Shown here one piece after another: positions 1 through 9,351 of a stretch of DNA of 64,000 nt (its first letter is position 1; every line of letters starts with the position of its first letter). A program made the position numbers and the translations under genes. Below the pieces are notes generated by a model. The model was not told the DNA's origin, did not search any database, and was given only the letters and a program-made list of their open reading frames with translations. Source of the stretch: Meconema thalassinum (lineage: Eukaryota > Arthropoda > Insecta > Orthoptera > Tettigoniidae); contig OX336389.2 of the NCBI GenBank assembly GCA_946902985.2, positions 1,013,731,441 to 1,013,795,440 of the forward strand. Reading direction: 5' to 3'.

Positions 1-673
1 ACAGCAAGATTTGTTCTCGCTTAACTTCACCATCCCACAAAAGCTTAATGGCATTGTCAAAAAGTATTGCAATTGTGGAACGGTTAGGTGCATCTAGAAC
101 CTCTGAATGAAGTAAATATACATCGCCCGGACGATCCACGAGAAGCGTGCCAATTACAACATTCGCAACATACCTACCACAAACATCCGTACTTTCATCA
201 ACGAATACCCAGACGCTATTGTTGCCTACACTTATTCTAATTTTTCGAAGTGCGTCTTCATAACAGGTGGGCAAATAACTTTTTCGCAATGTTGCCTCGT
301 CCGGGATCGACTGTGTTGTGTATTTACTTAAGAATTTTCGGAAGTGTTCGTTGTTCACTTTGTTAAGCGGAATATTGGTAGATACCAACATTTCGCACCG
401 GTCTTTTGAGAAATCGGAAAGTTTGGTCGACGAATATTTCGCTGTATCAAACAAAAGGGCCTGCCTGCTCTGTTCAGAAGACTTTCGATTCGCGCAGCTT
501 TTATGCTTAGCCGTAGCGCAGTGCTGTTGCACATTAAATCGCTTTATAGCCGCCACCTTAACTTCACACGCTTTACAAAAAAGAATTGTTCCGTCAGTGC
601 TGAACGTCTCTTCACCGAACTCTTTCACATACCTTCTGAACTGTACAGCTTCACTACACTTCACTTTCGGCAT
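1..673 (-). CDS. hAT-like BED/DUF659 protein, N-terminal part (runs off window)
   Basis: An ATG at 671-673 opens a minus-strand frame with no stop for 224 codons to the window edge, so the C-terminus is missing. Residues about 30-75 carry a C-x2-C followed by H-x5-H (FCKAC, then QQHCATAKH), which looks like a BED-type zinc finger. Near residue 160 is WVFVDESTDVCGRYVANVVI, the start of a DUF659/hAT RNase H-like domain, including an Asp expected to be catalytic. The family comprises hAT transposases and domesticated relatives such as CGGBP1-like DNA-binding proteins, which act in the nucleus. No frameshift or nonsense codon is seen, unlike most other coding relics here, so it may be an active transposase or an exapted gene. 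Three copies of a 10-bp motif lie 450-490 bp upstream. I cannot tell transposase from host gene without the missing C-terminal hAT dimerisation region. Confidence 0.72.
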   Translation of the reverse strand, partial: MPKVKCSEAVQFRRYVKEFGEETFSTDGTILFCKACEVKVAAIKRFNVQQHCATAKHKSCANRKSSEQSRQALLFDTAKYSSTKLSDFSKDRCEMLVSTNIPLNKVNNEHFRKFLSKYTTQSIPDEATLRKSYLPTCYEDALRKIRISVGNNSVWVFVDESTDVCGRYVANVVIGTLLVDRPGDVYLLHSEVLDAPNRSTIAILFDNAIKLLWDGEVKREQILL

Positions 674-1120
674 GATGGGTTCACTGCAGTACTACAAGTG
701 TGTGTGGACCAATCTGTTGAAATCCGTTGGTAGTGAAAGAGCAAGGGAGCTTTCACTCGGCCCTGCAAGGAAGAACTGGGCGAGATATAACATGGCATTT
801 CCTTGTTTGCTAATTGCTTCTGAGCAAAATACAGTATATCTACTGGAGTGACATCCTATTGAAAGGCGGAAGCACACTATCTTCTTGTTCCGTGACCTCA
901 TGCGTACAGCGTCGCAATCTAACTTGTCCAGAAAGATGTGCTAAAAGGCGTCTGTATCTTGGAACCAGGTCTTCTAAACCTGCTATCTGCCTGTTCCGGG
1001 AAAAGAAAGAAAAATATATTTACTACACTATTCGGAAATCCAGTGATTGAAACTCGACGTAGATAACACGTACCTTGTTAACGACGCCTCAATTTAAATA
1101 AAAATGCTGAAATTATAACC

Positions 1121-1161
1121 AAATATGACCTTATATCACTAAAATATGACCAAATATGACC
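1121..1161 (-). repeat. three copies of a 10-bp motif upstream of the hAT-like ORF
   Basis: AAATATGACC (GGTCATATTT on the coding strand) occurs at 1121-1130, 1142-1151 and 1152-1161, with a related GAAATATGCA at about 1179. It lies on the 5' side of the minus-strand hAT-like ORF. hAT transposases commonly bind short subterminal repeats, so these could be transposase-binding sites near the element end. That role is inferred; no terminal inverted repeat was located. Confidence 0.4.
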
Positions 1162-1634
1162 AACACAATAAAAATGGCCGAAATATGCATTTATAGGCAA
1201 CATCAAATTGCTTTTAACGTGGTCAGGGACCCGTCAATCACACTTATTTTTCAGGTTTCGGGTAAAATGAGCTCAGGCAAATATATGACTTTTCATTAAC
1301 ATCCGAACCTTACTTATTAGCCTATTATATTTTTTGTAATTTCTAAGTTATAGGCTAACACCTTCCTCTCTTGGCAAAAACGAAATATTTGCACCCATTA
1401 TTAGGCCTACATATAGGCATAAGGATTTTGAATGCAGTAGATTGATAGTTTAATAAAATGTGATGTGAAAATTGTATTTACTTTTATGTGGAGATACTAA
1501 TCCTGCTTTACAGCCAACCAATGGTGAGCCTATATAAGTAATGAACGGTTAGATTAAAAACAGTAACTTACCAAGACAAGACCCTCCAGCAGAATAAAAA
1601 ATATGGTCCTTATATTCGTCCACGTATATTATAT
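1162..1634. other. no gene seen (AT-rich)
   Basis: AT-rich sequence without a recognisable ORF, repeat family or tRNA-like box. It separates the motif cluster from the polypyrimidine tract. Confidence 0.5.
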
Positions 1635-2106
1635 CCCTCCCTCCCTCCCTCCCTCCCTCCCTCCCTCCCTCCCAACCTTCCTTCCTTCCTTCCATCCTTC
1701 CTCCCTCCCTCCCAAACTGCTTTCCTTCCTTCCTTCCTTCCTTCCTTCCATCCTTCCTCCCTCCCTCCCAAACTGCTTTCCTTCCTTCCTTCCATCCTTC
1801 CTTCCTCCTTCCTTCCTCCCTCCCTCCCAACCTTCCTTCCTTCCATCCTTCCTTCCTCCCTCCCTCCCTCCCTCCCTCCCAACCTTCCTTCTATCCTTCC
1901 TTCCTCCCTCCCTCCTTCCTTCCTCCCTCCCTCCCAACCTTCCTTCCTTCCGTCCTTCCTTCCTCCCTTCCAACCTCCCTCCCAACCTTCCTTCCTTCCT
2001 TCCATCCTTCCTTCTATCCTTCCTTCCTCCCTCCCTCCCAACCTTCCTTCCTTCCTTCCTTTCCTCCCTCCTTCCTTCCTCCCTTCCGCCCATCCTTCCT
2101 TCCTTC
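1635..2106. repeat. polypyrimidine simple repeat (CCCT/CCTT)n
   Basis: About 470 bp consisting almost only of CCTT and CCCT units on the plus strand, interspersed with short CAACC, CATCC and AAACTGCTTT interruptions. The long Pro/Ser/Leu and Gly/Arg/Glu reading frames on both strands are products of this repeat, not genes. A perfect purine/pyrimidine strand asymmetry of this length can favour triplex (H-DNA) structures; whether it matters here is unknown. Confidence 0.95.
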
Positions 2107-2519
2107 AGGCCAGTCTTTACAGACTACAGTCACCTTTCCCTCTACACTTCTCTAACGAGATGTTTTGTCTAGTTGAGATACTGTTGTATCCCTTCTCTGA
2201 AATGTTTCCTTTGATTTTCAGGTATTTCTTGCATGTCTCCTAAGTTGTGTAGGAAGCTTGGGCGACCGCGACTGGATATTCGTGATATGTCTTTAATATT
2301 ATTTTCTTATACTAAGTTTCTTTGGTTATCTTGTATTTGGAAGTAATTCATGTCTTTCCCCTTGTCGCTACTCCTTTGCCAGTAATAATAATGGCGCTAC
2401 AGTTACTTAATAACGGCGTTGTCACGCATTATCTTTAAAGTAACCGTTAATAGAAACGGAGTTACGTGCTCATTGTTGCCTACTCATAAATATTACCTCC
2501 AGTTTTTTTTTCGTGTGGT
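2107..2519. other. no gene seen
   Basis: Unique-looking AT-rich sequence between the polypyrimidine tract and the first SINE. No ORF with recognisable domains and no splice-bounded carrier-like exon was found. Confidence 0.5.
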
Positions 2520-2820
2520 CTCCTCAGAGGCCAAGTGCAGGTCTTTCTATTCGACGCCCGTGGGCGACCTGCGCGTCGGGATGAGAGATGGAATGGATGA
2601 AGATGAATGAAACTGGGCAAGGATGTGGAAGGAAGCGGCCGTGGCCTATCAGAAGGTACCGTCCCAGCATTTGCCTGGTGTTGAAAATGGGGAAACCACG
2701 GAAAACCATTTCAAGGACAGCCGACGGTGGGGTTCGAACCCACGCGTCTACCGAGTCATCAGAGAGCTTGGCCCCATGACCTAACGCTGCACTTTAGCCA
2801 GCGAAGCCACTGCTGTCGGT
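2520..2820 (-). mobile_element. tRNA-derived SINE, family A, minus orientation
   Basis: Read on the minus strand, this begins with a tRNA-like head containing a B box (GGGTTCGAACCCC near 2732-2744). It continues into the family body found again at 29340-29553, where the sequence for about 200 bp is almost the same. The tRNA-like head implies pol III transcription, with mobilisation by a partner LINE. Ends are approximate because no target duplication was pinned down. Confidence 0.8.
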
Positions 2821-3032
2821 ACCTCCAGTAAAATGTACTTAAAAATTAAATACCAGAACGTTTACATTACTAATGCATCATAAAGACAATATGAAACATG
2901 GTAGAAAAAACGTATACTTTTCTTCATTTGTATATAAGAGGAGCGTTTAAGCAATATAGATCCAGTCCACACGGTAATAAGGATAACTTTGACTCATATT
3001 TCCTCTGAAAGTGATTCTCGAAATTTAATGTT

Positions 3033-3120
3033 TTTCACTCGGTCAACACGATTGTACCCAATTGTAATGGGTGGTTTCCTAGTCCTGAAAAGAATTTACA
3101 TGAGATTAATAAATAAGTGA
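3033..3120. repeat. solo fragment of Penelope-like element terminus
   Basis: The stretch containing CGGTCAACACGATTGTACCC and downstream CTAGTCCTGAAAAG...TTACATGAGATTAATAAATA closely matches the left end of the Penelope-like element at 4985-5070. No coding part accompanies it, so it is a terminal relic. Confidence 0.6.
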
Positions 3121-3170
3121 TACGGTACTTATTAACTTATGGACTTATTCAAATGGATTTTGATTTGTTG

Positions 3171-3478
3171 CTCTACTGGCCACGGTAGCTACACCCACTG
3201 AGGTGCAATGTCATGGGGCCAGGTTATCTCCGGACACGGTAGACGAGTGTGTTCAAACCCCACCGTCAGCCAGCATTGAAATGGTCTCCATTTCCATCTG
3301 AAGGCAAATTCCAGGAACGATACCCTCACAATTTATCCAGTTGCATTTTTCTTTATTCAGGCTATCTGTCATTAACTCCTCTGATTGGTTTGGCGTCAGG
3401 AAGGGCACGCTGCAGTAAATACCACATATTACATAAAAATCATCTCACCTCAACCCCGCAGAAATGGGAACAATGAGG
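3171..3478 (+). mobile_element. tRNA-derived SINE, plus orientation
   Basis: A tRNA-like head (A-box-like region near 3180-3200, B-box-like GTTCAAACCCC near 3250) is followed by a SINE body with the stretch TCTGAAGGCAAATTCCAGG and a 3' part with AACCCCGCAGAAATGGGA. It resembles the other tRNA-headed SINEs in the window but is more divergent. It lies just upstream of the carrier exon, in the preceding intron. Confidence 0.65.
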
Positions 3479-3706
3479 AGTACGCTAGTAAAATATACAC
3501 ACTCCTCGACTAACTATGCTACTCAATATGTTGTGCTAATGTAATTTGCTTAAGGTAATGTTGCTGGTTTTAAACACTAGTCAATGTAAATATCAGCCAC
3601 ATTAGGACTGTGCCCTGTCAACTCCAGACGTCGTGGCTACAAACCTCAATAAAATCACTCTACTATTTCTTAATTGCTTTAATTTATCAAAATTACTTCC
3701 TTCCAG

Positions 3707-3813
3707 AGATGTGATTGCATCTGGACTGTACACAGTTGTATACGCTCACTTCGTCCAATCCGGTGCGCAGAAAAAAGAAGTGAGCACTATATTGCTTGCA
3801 GGAGGCTTGGCAG
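3707..3813 (+). CDS. mitochondrial carrier (SLC25 family), penultimate coding exon
   Basis: The exon is bounded by a pyrimidine-rich acceptor (ACTTCCTTCCAG, ending 3706) and a GT donor at 3814. It supplies the last base of one codon, 35 full codons (DVIASGLYTVVY... to ...ILLAGGLA) and the first base of a Gly codon, so the following intron is phase 1. The sequence fits the transmembrane helix and matrix loop before the third repeat of a mitochondrial carrier. Joined to 18624-18871 it keeps frame and produces the carrier signature exactly at the junction. These proteins exchange metabolites across the inner mitochondrial membrane. The open frame that starts upstream at 3633 includes intron sequence and should not be used. 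Earlier exons are not visible in the window. Confidence 0.85.
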
Positions 3814-4916
3814 GTACGATTATTCAATATACCGTGTGACCCTAAAGTCACTTGCTAAATGGGTAAATCTTTAAAAGGCAAAAGTAGGTACAATAGGCTA
3901 CATGATTGATATTGGAAAAAATCTCTTCATAACTACAATTAATATCAAACATGGATATGATACAGCATGATATTGTATGTAATAGACTTTTAATAGGTCT
4001 ATGTATTTTGAATGAAATACTCTCAGGCAAATGTGACTGTGTTGCATGCAGAAATTACTTTCTCAGTTGTCGTTAATTTACCCGAAGACCGTCTCTCATG
4101 CAATCCTAAAATCCTGTCACACCTAAAAGTACGAGTAATACGGTAGTTGTGGAGTGTGTTGGTTTACATTGCTGATCCACTTTCTCGATATATTTCAATT
4201 AGAAAAATGTGCTCTTCCAAACATGACCATCAAAAATACTCCTGATGTATGAGGTCTAATGACTGTATAGGTTATGTCTGCTGACCACTTCATCCAATCC
4301 ACGCACACCGAACATGTGATTTAGTCTCCCACGAATTGGCATAGCGTACGGTACGTAATGAGCTGAGGTTCCAATTAGCTGAAACAATATTCTCTTCGTT
4401 TTTCAGTGGCAGATCATGCGCCGAAGTACATTAAAAGACTCTCCAACAATTTACAATTCACTTGTGTGTACTGGTTCATACCCCATGGAAGATTTGTTCA
4501 ATGATACCGCATAATACCCCACCCCACGCAGCAACCTTTGGAGTGCCAGTGTTATAGGATTCACACATCCGTCTTGGGTTCCCTTTGGACTAACATCGTG
4601 CATCATGAAGAAATATCTGTTCATCACTGAACGAAACGTGCTGAAAGAAGAACTTGTCAATTCACGAAAACGACATGATTTAGCTGCACTAAACGTACAT
4701 TTTCCGCTCTCTTACACTTTGTGTAGGCTCTACGCACTGCAATATGTAGGTCTGGAGGTCTGCTGATTTCAATATTCTAAAAACAAATCTATACTAATAG
4801 ACTTTCTCTCTCTCTCTCGCCACATAGAGCTTTGACTGACATCTTAGCAATCACATCCATTAAAATTCTAACTGATTAACGACGACCAATTTGTTTCATG
4901 ACTAAACATTGTTTTG
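3814..4916. other. intron sequence before the Penelope insertion, no gene seen
   Basis: First 1.1 kb of the carrier intron. A minus-strand open frame at 4451-4660 has no recognisable domain. A short (TC)n run sits near 4803-4818. Nothing else could be supported. Confidence 0.5.
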
Positions 4917-4930
4917 TATATTTGTGTCAT

Positions 4931-5429
4931 TATGGGGTTTGAAGCCATTTTTCAGTGTTGCCCTAGTAAACAAAAGTTTGGTGCTTTTCAGTCGGTCAAC
5001 ACGAATGTACCCAAAAGAGTTGGGTAATACCCTAATCCTGAAAAAATTACATGAAATTAATAAATACACTAGGATGACCAGTTTCGATCGTCAAACGATC
5101 ATCATCAGATCGATTACACTTAGGCTATAAAATCTAGGTTTGAAAATACAGTTGAAAATATTTACAATATGTGCAATTATTTGGTTGCAGTATTGGTAAT
5201 GCAACTTGTCAGTGTATGCTAATTGTAGTATATATGATGTTAGGTGAAATGTTAAAATGGTGATAGAAATCCGAAGTTTATCTGTTTGGGGTGACTCTAT
5301 GGTTGTAAAAGGTCAACTATGGTTGTACTGTATAGTACAGACTACTTATCTGGATGGATGTCTTCCTCGCTGGAGCTACGAGTAGTTTCAACTTCACTCT
5401 TACAACAGTTGAGGTCGACTGAACTGGAG
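4931..5429. repeat. left inverted arm of the PLE
   Basis: About 500 bp whose reverse complement recurs at 16066-16870, minus the SINE. It contains the palindromic-looking stretch around 5088-5106 (GATCGTCAAACGATCATCAT), a short hairpin also seen in the other PLE copies near 16740 and 26978. This is the pseudo-LTR-like arrangement known for Penelope elements. Confidence 0.8.
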
Positions 5430-5447
5430 AAACAGAATACATATTGA

Positions 5448-6460
5448 CCAAAGCCGAAAAATCAAAATTAATAAACATGAACCCGAAAATACCGTCATTG
5501 AGGGGACTACCTTAAGTACACAAAATGGAGTGCCAAATGAGACCAACAGTCAATTGTAGGAATGCCCCTAATTACAAATCAGCAAAGAGTTACTAAAAAC
5601 CTTAAAACACCGTCTTTTCAACGACAAAAGCAATTCTGTAAAGAACACAACGGAATTAGTAACAGCATTTAACACGCTACAAATGAAACCTAGCTTGCGG
5701 CTAGTATCCTTCGATATAACTAACATGTACACCAATATTCCAATTAATGAAGCAATCAACACTTCCGAAAACAATTTAAAATCCAACAATTCGGCCAAAG
5801 AAACTGAAGAGATTGTGAGATTACTGAGGGTCGTTCTCAGCCAAAACCTGTTTCAATTCAATAATAATATGTACACACAAACAGAAGGCTTAGCCATGGG
5901 GTCACCACTTGGGCTTATCGCTGACATCTTCATTAATTCACTAGAAAATGCGTTCTTAGAAAAGACGTCAACTAAGGGCATAGTAATATGGAAAAGATAC
6001 GTAGATGATGTAATTTGCATCTACGATACGAAATTAACAAGCGAAGAAACTGTTCTCCAATCCATTAATAGCCAACACCACTCAATCAAATTCACTAAGG
6101 AATCCGAATCAGATCGAAAAATAAATTAGCTCGACATAACTATTGAACGTAAAGACAACGAGCACTCATATTCCATATTCCGGAAAGCCACACAAACCTC
6201 GCATGCAATCGACAATCAGTCTAATCACCCCAGTACGCATAAATTAGCGGGGTTCAACTCAATGGTCCACAGGGCTTTGAATATACCCATGCCAAAAGAC
6301 AATTATAATAAGGAAGTAAGAACCATTAAGCAAATAGCAAAGGGAAACAATTTCCCGCCAAGCAAAAAAAAAAACAAAAAAAAATTGTAGCCAAACATAA
6401 AAATAAATATAAAACGATTCCAAAACCGGACACTAATAAGAAAAAATTAGCGCGCTTCAA
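5448..6460 (+). pseudogene. Penelope reverse transcriptase, decayed
   Basis: Translation shows RT motifs in order. The best block is 5683-6129, with FDITNMYTNIPI (motif A), LAMGSPLG (motif B) and YVDD at about 5998-6009 (motif C). A stop at 6127-6129 interrupts the frame. Further RT-like sequence follows, then A-rich runs (6363-6386) and more stops. The N-terminal part of a PLE RT (the KADKGNTTV region, visible in another copy at 59117-59317) is absent, so this is both truncated and mutated. RT plus GIY-YIG in this order identifies the Penelope class. Confidence 0.85.
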
Positions 6461-6464
6461 CTAT

Positions 6465-6956
6465 GTGAATGCGAACACATATAAAATCACTAATCTATTC
6501 AAAAAACAAGGCATAAAAATAGCATTCACAACGAACAACACAACCGGTACGCACCTTCAAAATAGTAAACTAAATAAACAAGACCCGTATTCAAAATCAG
6601 GGGTATATTCTATTACGTGCCAAGACACTGGTTGTCAAGCTAATTACATCGGACAGAGTGGAAGACGAGTAGATACACGTTACAATGAACATAGGAACGC
6701 GATAAAATATGGAACACATTCAGCTGTATGCGAACACAAGTGTGACGCGGGGCACAGTTTCACTAACATTGAAACGGACCTAAAAATAATTCATCACGAA
6801 TCGAAAGGCAGAGCTCTCGACATAAAGGAAGCAATCGAGATACACCTAGCCAGAAGAAATAACCCCAACAATCTAAACGAACACACTTTCATGGAGAGCT
6901 CACCCCTCTTCACTCTACTAAAAAACACACCCTGTCGGCAACAAGACACATCTTAG
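6465..6956 (+). CDS. GIY-YIG endonuclease domain of PLE
   Basis: A 163-residue uninterrupted frame. It contains SGVYSITC (the GIY position), the zinc-ligand-like Cys pair CQDTGCQ, NYIGQSGRRVDTRYNEHRNA (the YIG motif with the conserved Arg) and downstream EAIEIHLARRNNPNNLNEH with the metal-binding Glu. In Penelope elements this nuclease nicks target DNA to prime reverse transcription. It is in a different frame from the RT block, so the original single ORF is broken, yet this domain itself lacks stops. The copy at 25807-26304 encodes a very similar domain. The listed start is the frame limit, not a proven initiation site. Confidence 0.85.
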   Translation: MNANTYKITNLFKKQGIKIAFTTNNTTGTHLQNSKLNKQDPYSKSGVYSITCQDTGCQANYIGQSGRRVDTRYNEHRNAIKYGTHSAVCEHKCDAGHSFTNIETDLKIIHHESKGRALDIKEAIEIHLARRNNPNNLNEHTFMESSPLFTLLKNTPCRQQDTS

Positions 6957-6990
6957 CGATACAGCCAAGCTAGTTAAAAGAAGGGGGGGG

Positions 6991-9351
6991 TAGATTATTG
7001 GCTGAGGAATAACCCACCCACCAAGGGAAGATGATTAAGAAAAGGAAGTGGGTTTCGGACTGGAGAAAAAGGATAGCGAAATAGGATGAGAGTTCCGCAA
7101 AAGTTATATATTTAGCTTTAAATACACTCAGAGGCGGTTGCCACCGCAAATCCGCTCTCTGATACCTAAAGTGGGTACGAGCTTGGTCGAAGCTGACGGG
7201 AAACACAGCTAATATTTGGGCGGTTTGCCAGAGAAAGGCTTTAGTGTATTTCCTCCCAAGCACGCATAAGACTACTATAGGGAAGGGTGATAGTCTGGCA
7301 ATACAAATAATAGCAGATTTGTTTTGTATTAACGATGGCATGAACTTGGGAAGAGTCAGGGAAGACAGGATCTTGCATAAACGTTGTATTTCGAAATTAT
7401 GAATCCAAAAACAAATATTTAATTTATTTAAAAAGGCAAAAGAAGTTTATAACTTTAACAAACATATATTCAATCTGGTTAACAAATTTGGGGTCACAGA
7501 CCTCAGATGGCATTAAACATTTGCGCCAGGCAATTAACAATTTATGAGGTTTTAAACCTTATATATGTACTAAAATCTTTGTAAGATTTAAAAAAGACAA
7601 ATGAAATGCTTAAAGTTTAAACATCAAATTGAGTACAAGGAGTGTACTTTAAGGAATTTACAAGTAATTATTTTAGAAAAAGTTACAACTTCGAAAATAA
7701 CAAAAAAGGAAGCGAGTAAATGAAGAAGAAGTTCCTATTACTTCTCATGTTTATGCGGAATTACTTCTATGACAATTATACAAAAGAGGGCAGGTCACTT
7801 ACTGTGAAACCTGAAGAAAAAAAATCAACAAGGAAGGTTCTAGACTTCCTGTATTTAGATAGGAATCACTAGATAAATGGGGCAGGTTACCCTTTCGTGA
7901 GACCTAGAAACAACTCACTAATGAGTTAAAAGAATTGTATTCTCTCTTTATAAAAGAGAAACAATGTGAGCTTGAACCGTGTATAAAACACGTAATTATA
8001 CAGAAATTAAGTAATGATAAACAAGCAAAATGGAAGGGCACTTCGAAGAGTGACACCTTATGAAGAAGTTACAATTTTATTAATATGGTTTGTTAGTAAA
8101 AGGTTGAGGAAAGATCATTGGGATTTAGGATCAATGTTCATGGCCTGATTTAATGTAAACGGACGATCGCGACGCGGTAGAAAAGTGGGACAAGCACTAG
8201 TTATCACTATAGTCTTTTAAATAGATGAAAAGTTCGCTGTAGAGACACGAAAGTTTATGTAAAGAAAGTTATTGCAATGATGAAAATAACTGGTTGCACT
8301 AGGTAGGCGAGAGTCTATTTCTTGAGAAAGTTGGGAATCACAATTAAATGCGCCATAGAACATTCCAACGGTGGACGAAAGTTTGCTATTGCAGTAATTT
8401 ATAAGGAAGATTCCTCATTTTAAATAGTATTTTCACAAGTGAGTGAAAAATACCTGACGGTAAGACTCGCAGACAGAGTACAGGATCTGGAAGGTTCCAG
8501 AACGATCTTAATAGAAAAATGGGGCCAAAGATAATCCAGCGGAGGAACTTGCTTTGTAATTTATAGACAGCGGGTATTAGATAATATCCCACGTGGTGAG
8601 AAGATTTCTCATTTAGCAAGCATAAGAAATGCTGCTTTTCACAAAGATTGGCTTGATTAGACAAAAGCCCAACATGGAAAATCCCGCGAAGAATGATTAC
8701 CGCCCCACAAGTAATCTCACGCTGTCTATAAAACAATCAATAAAAGCATGTAGATAAAATTGATGAAGATGAGGTTAAAACATTAAGTCTGTACTTATCT
8801 TGATTGCATGTTGAAGGTGAAGTTCCCCTTGACAATATTTAATATGCCAACATGGCGTAGAAAGTAGAGTTTGCCTCTTGGTTTGAGGAGACTGGCTCGA
8901 GTTGAGCCTTAACTGAGTCGACGGCCGGCGCACAAGTGAGACCCACTCAGCAGAGCACGGAGGGTCCAAGGAAGGGAAAGAGTGGGGGTAGGAGACAAAA
9001 GGAGAACATATAAACATAGCCAACATTACAACAAAAAATTGATCTGCTCTTGCTGAGCCGGTCTTCAAAGAGTTGATAGCTGGCGATGGTGACGAGATCT
9101 GGTGGCCAGATGGATAAGTAAAGCCTCATGCACCAGGAAGAATTGAGGAGCTTCAGAGATTCGCTGCGAGATGACGCTAGGTGGGTCATAGAAGATATAT
9201 ATCTAGAACAGACTCATAAAAGATATAAGAGACCTGATCAACAAAGAGAAAATAGAAGATCACTGTTGGTGTTTGACTAAGAGGAAGGAATGAACAAGCA
9301 AAAGCAATAAGAATTATATTCTCTTGTACCGTGTATTCCAAGAATACACCA
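6991..9351 (-). repeat. BEL/Pao 3' LTR
   Basis: Direct repeat of 13364-15721. It contains several minus-strand frames of about 100 codons that are conserved only because the two LTRs are near-identical; none resembles a protein I recognise. The C-terminal 55 or so codons of the element's main ORF extend into this LTR (to 9186). Confidence 0.9.

Noticed and set aside
1549..2172. Long Pro/Leu/Ser and Gly/Arg/Glu/Lys frames on both strands
   Set aside because: Pure products of the CCTT/CCCT repeat; no independent coding evidence.
3633..3839. Single-exon ORF starting at 3633 as a carrier gene
   Set aside because: The first 25 codons precede a good splice acceptor and the last few follow the donor; only 3707-3813 matches a carrier and joins in frame to 18624.
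5080..5110. CRISPR-like or regulatory palindrome GATCGTCAAACGATC
   Set aside because: A short hairpin within PLE arms, present once per arm; not an array.
8386..8736. Minus frames in the BEL LTRs (also at 14756-15034)
   Set aside because: Conserved between LTRs only by recent duplication; one frame is already shortened in the second LTR.
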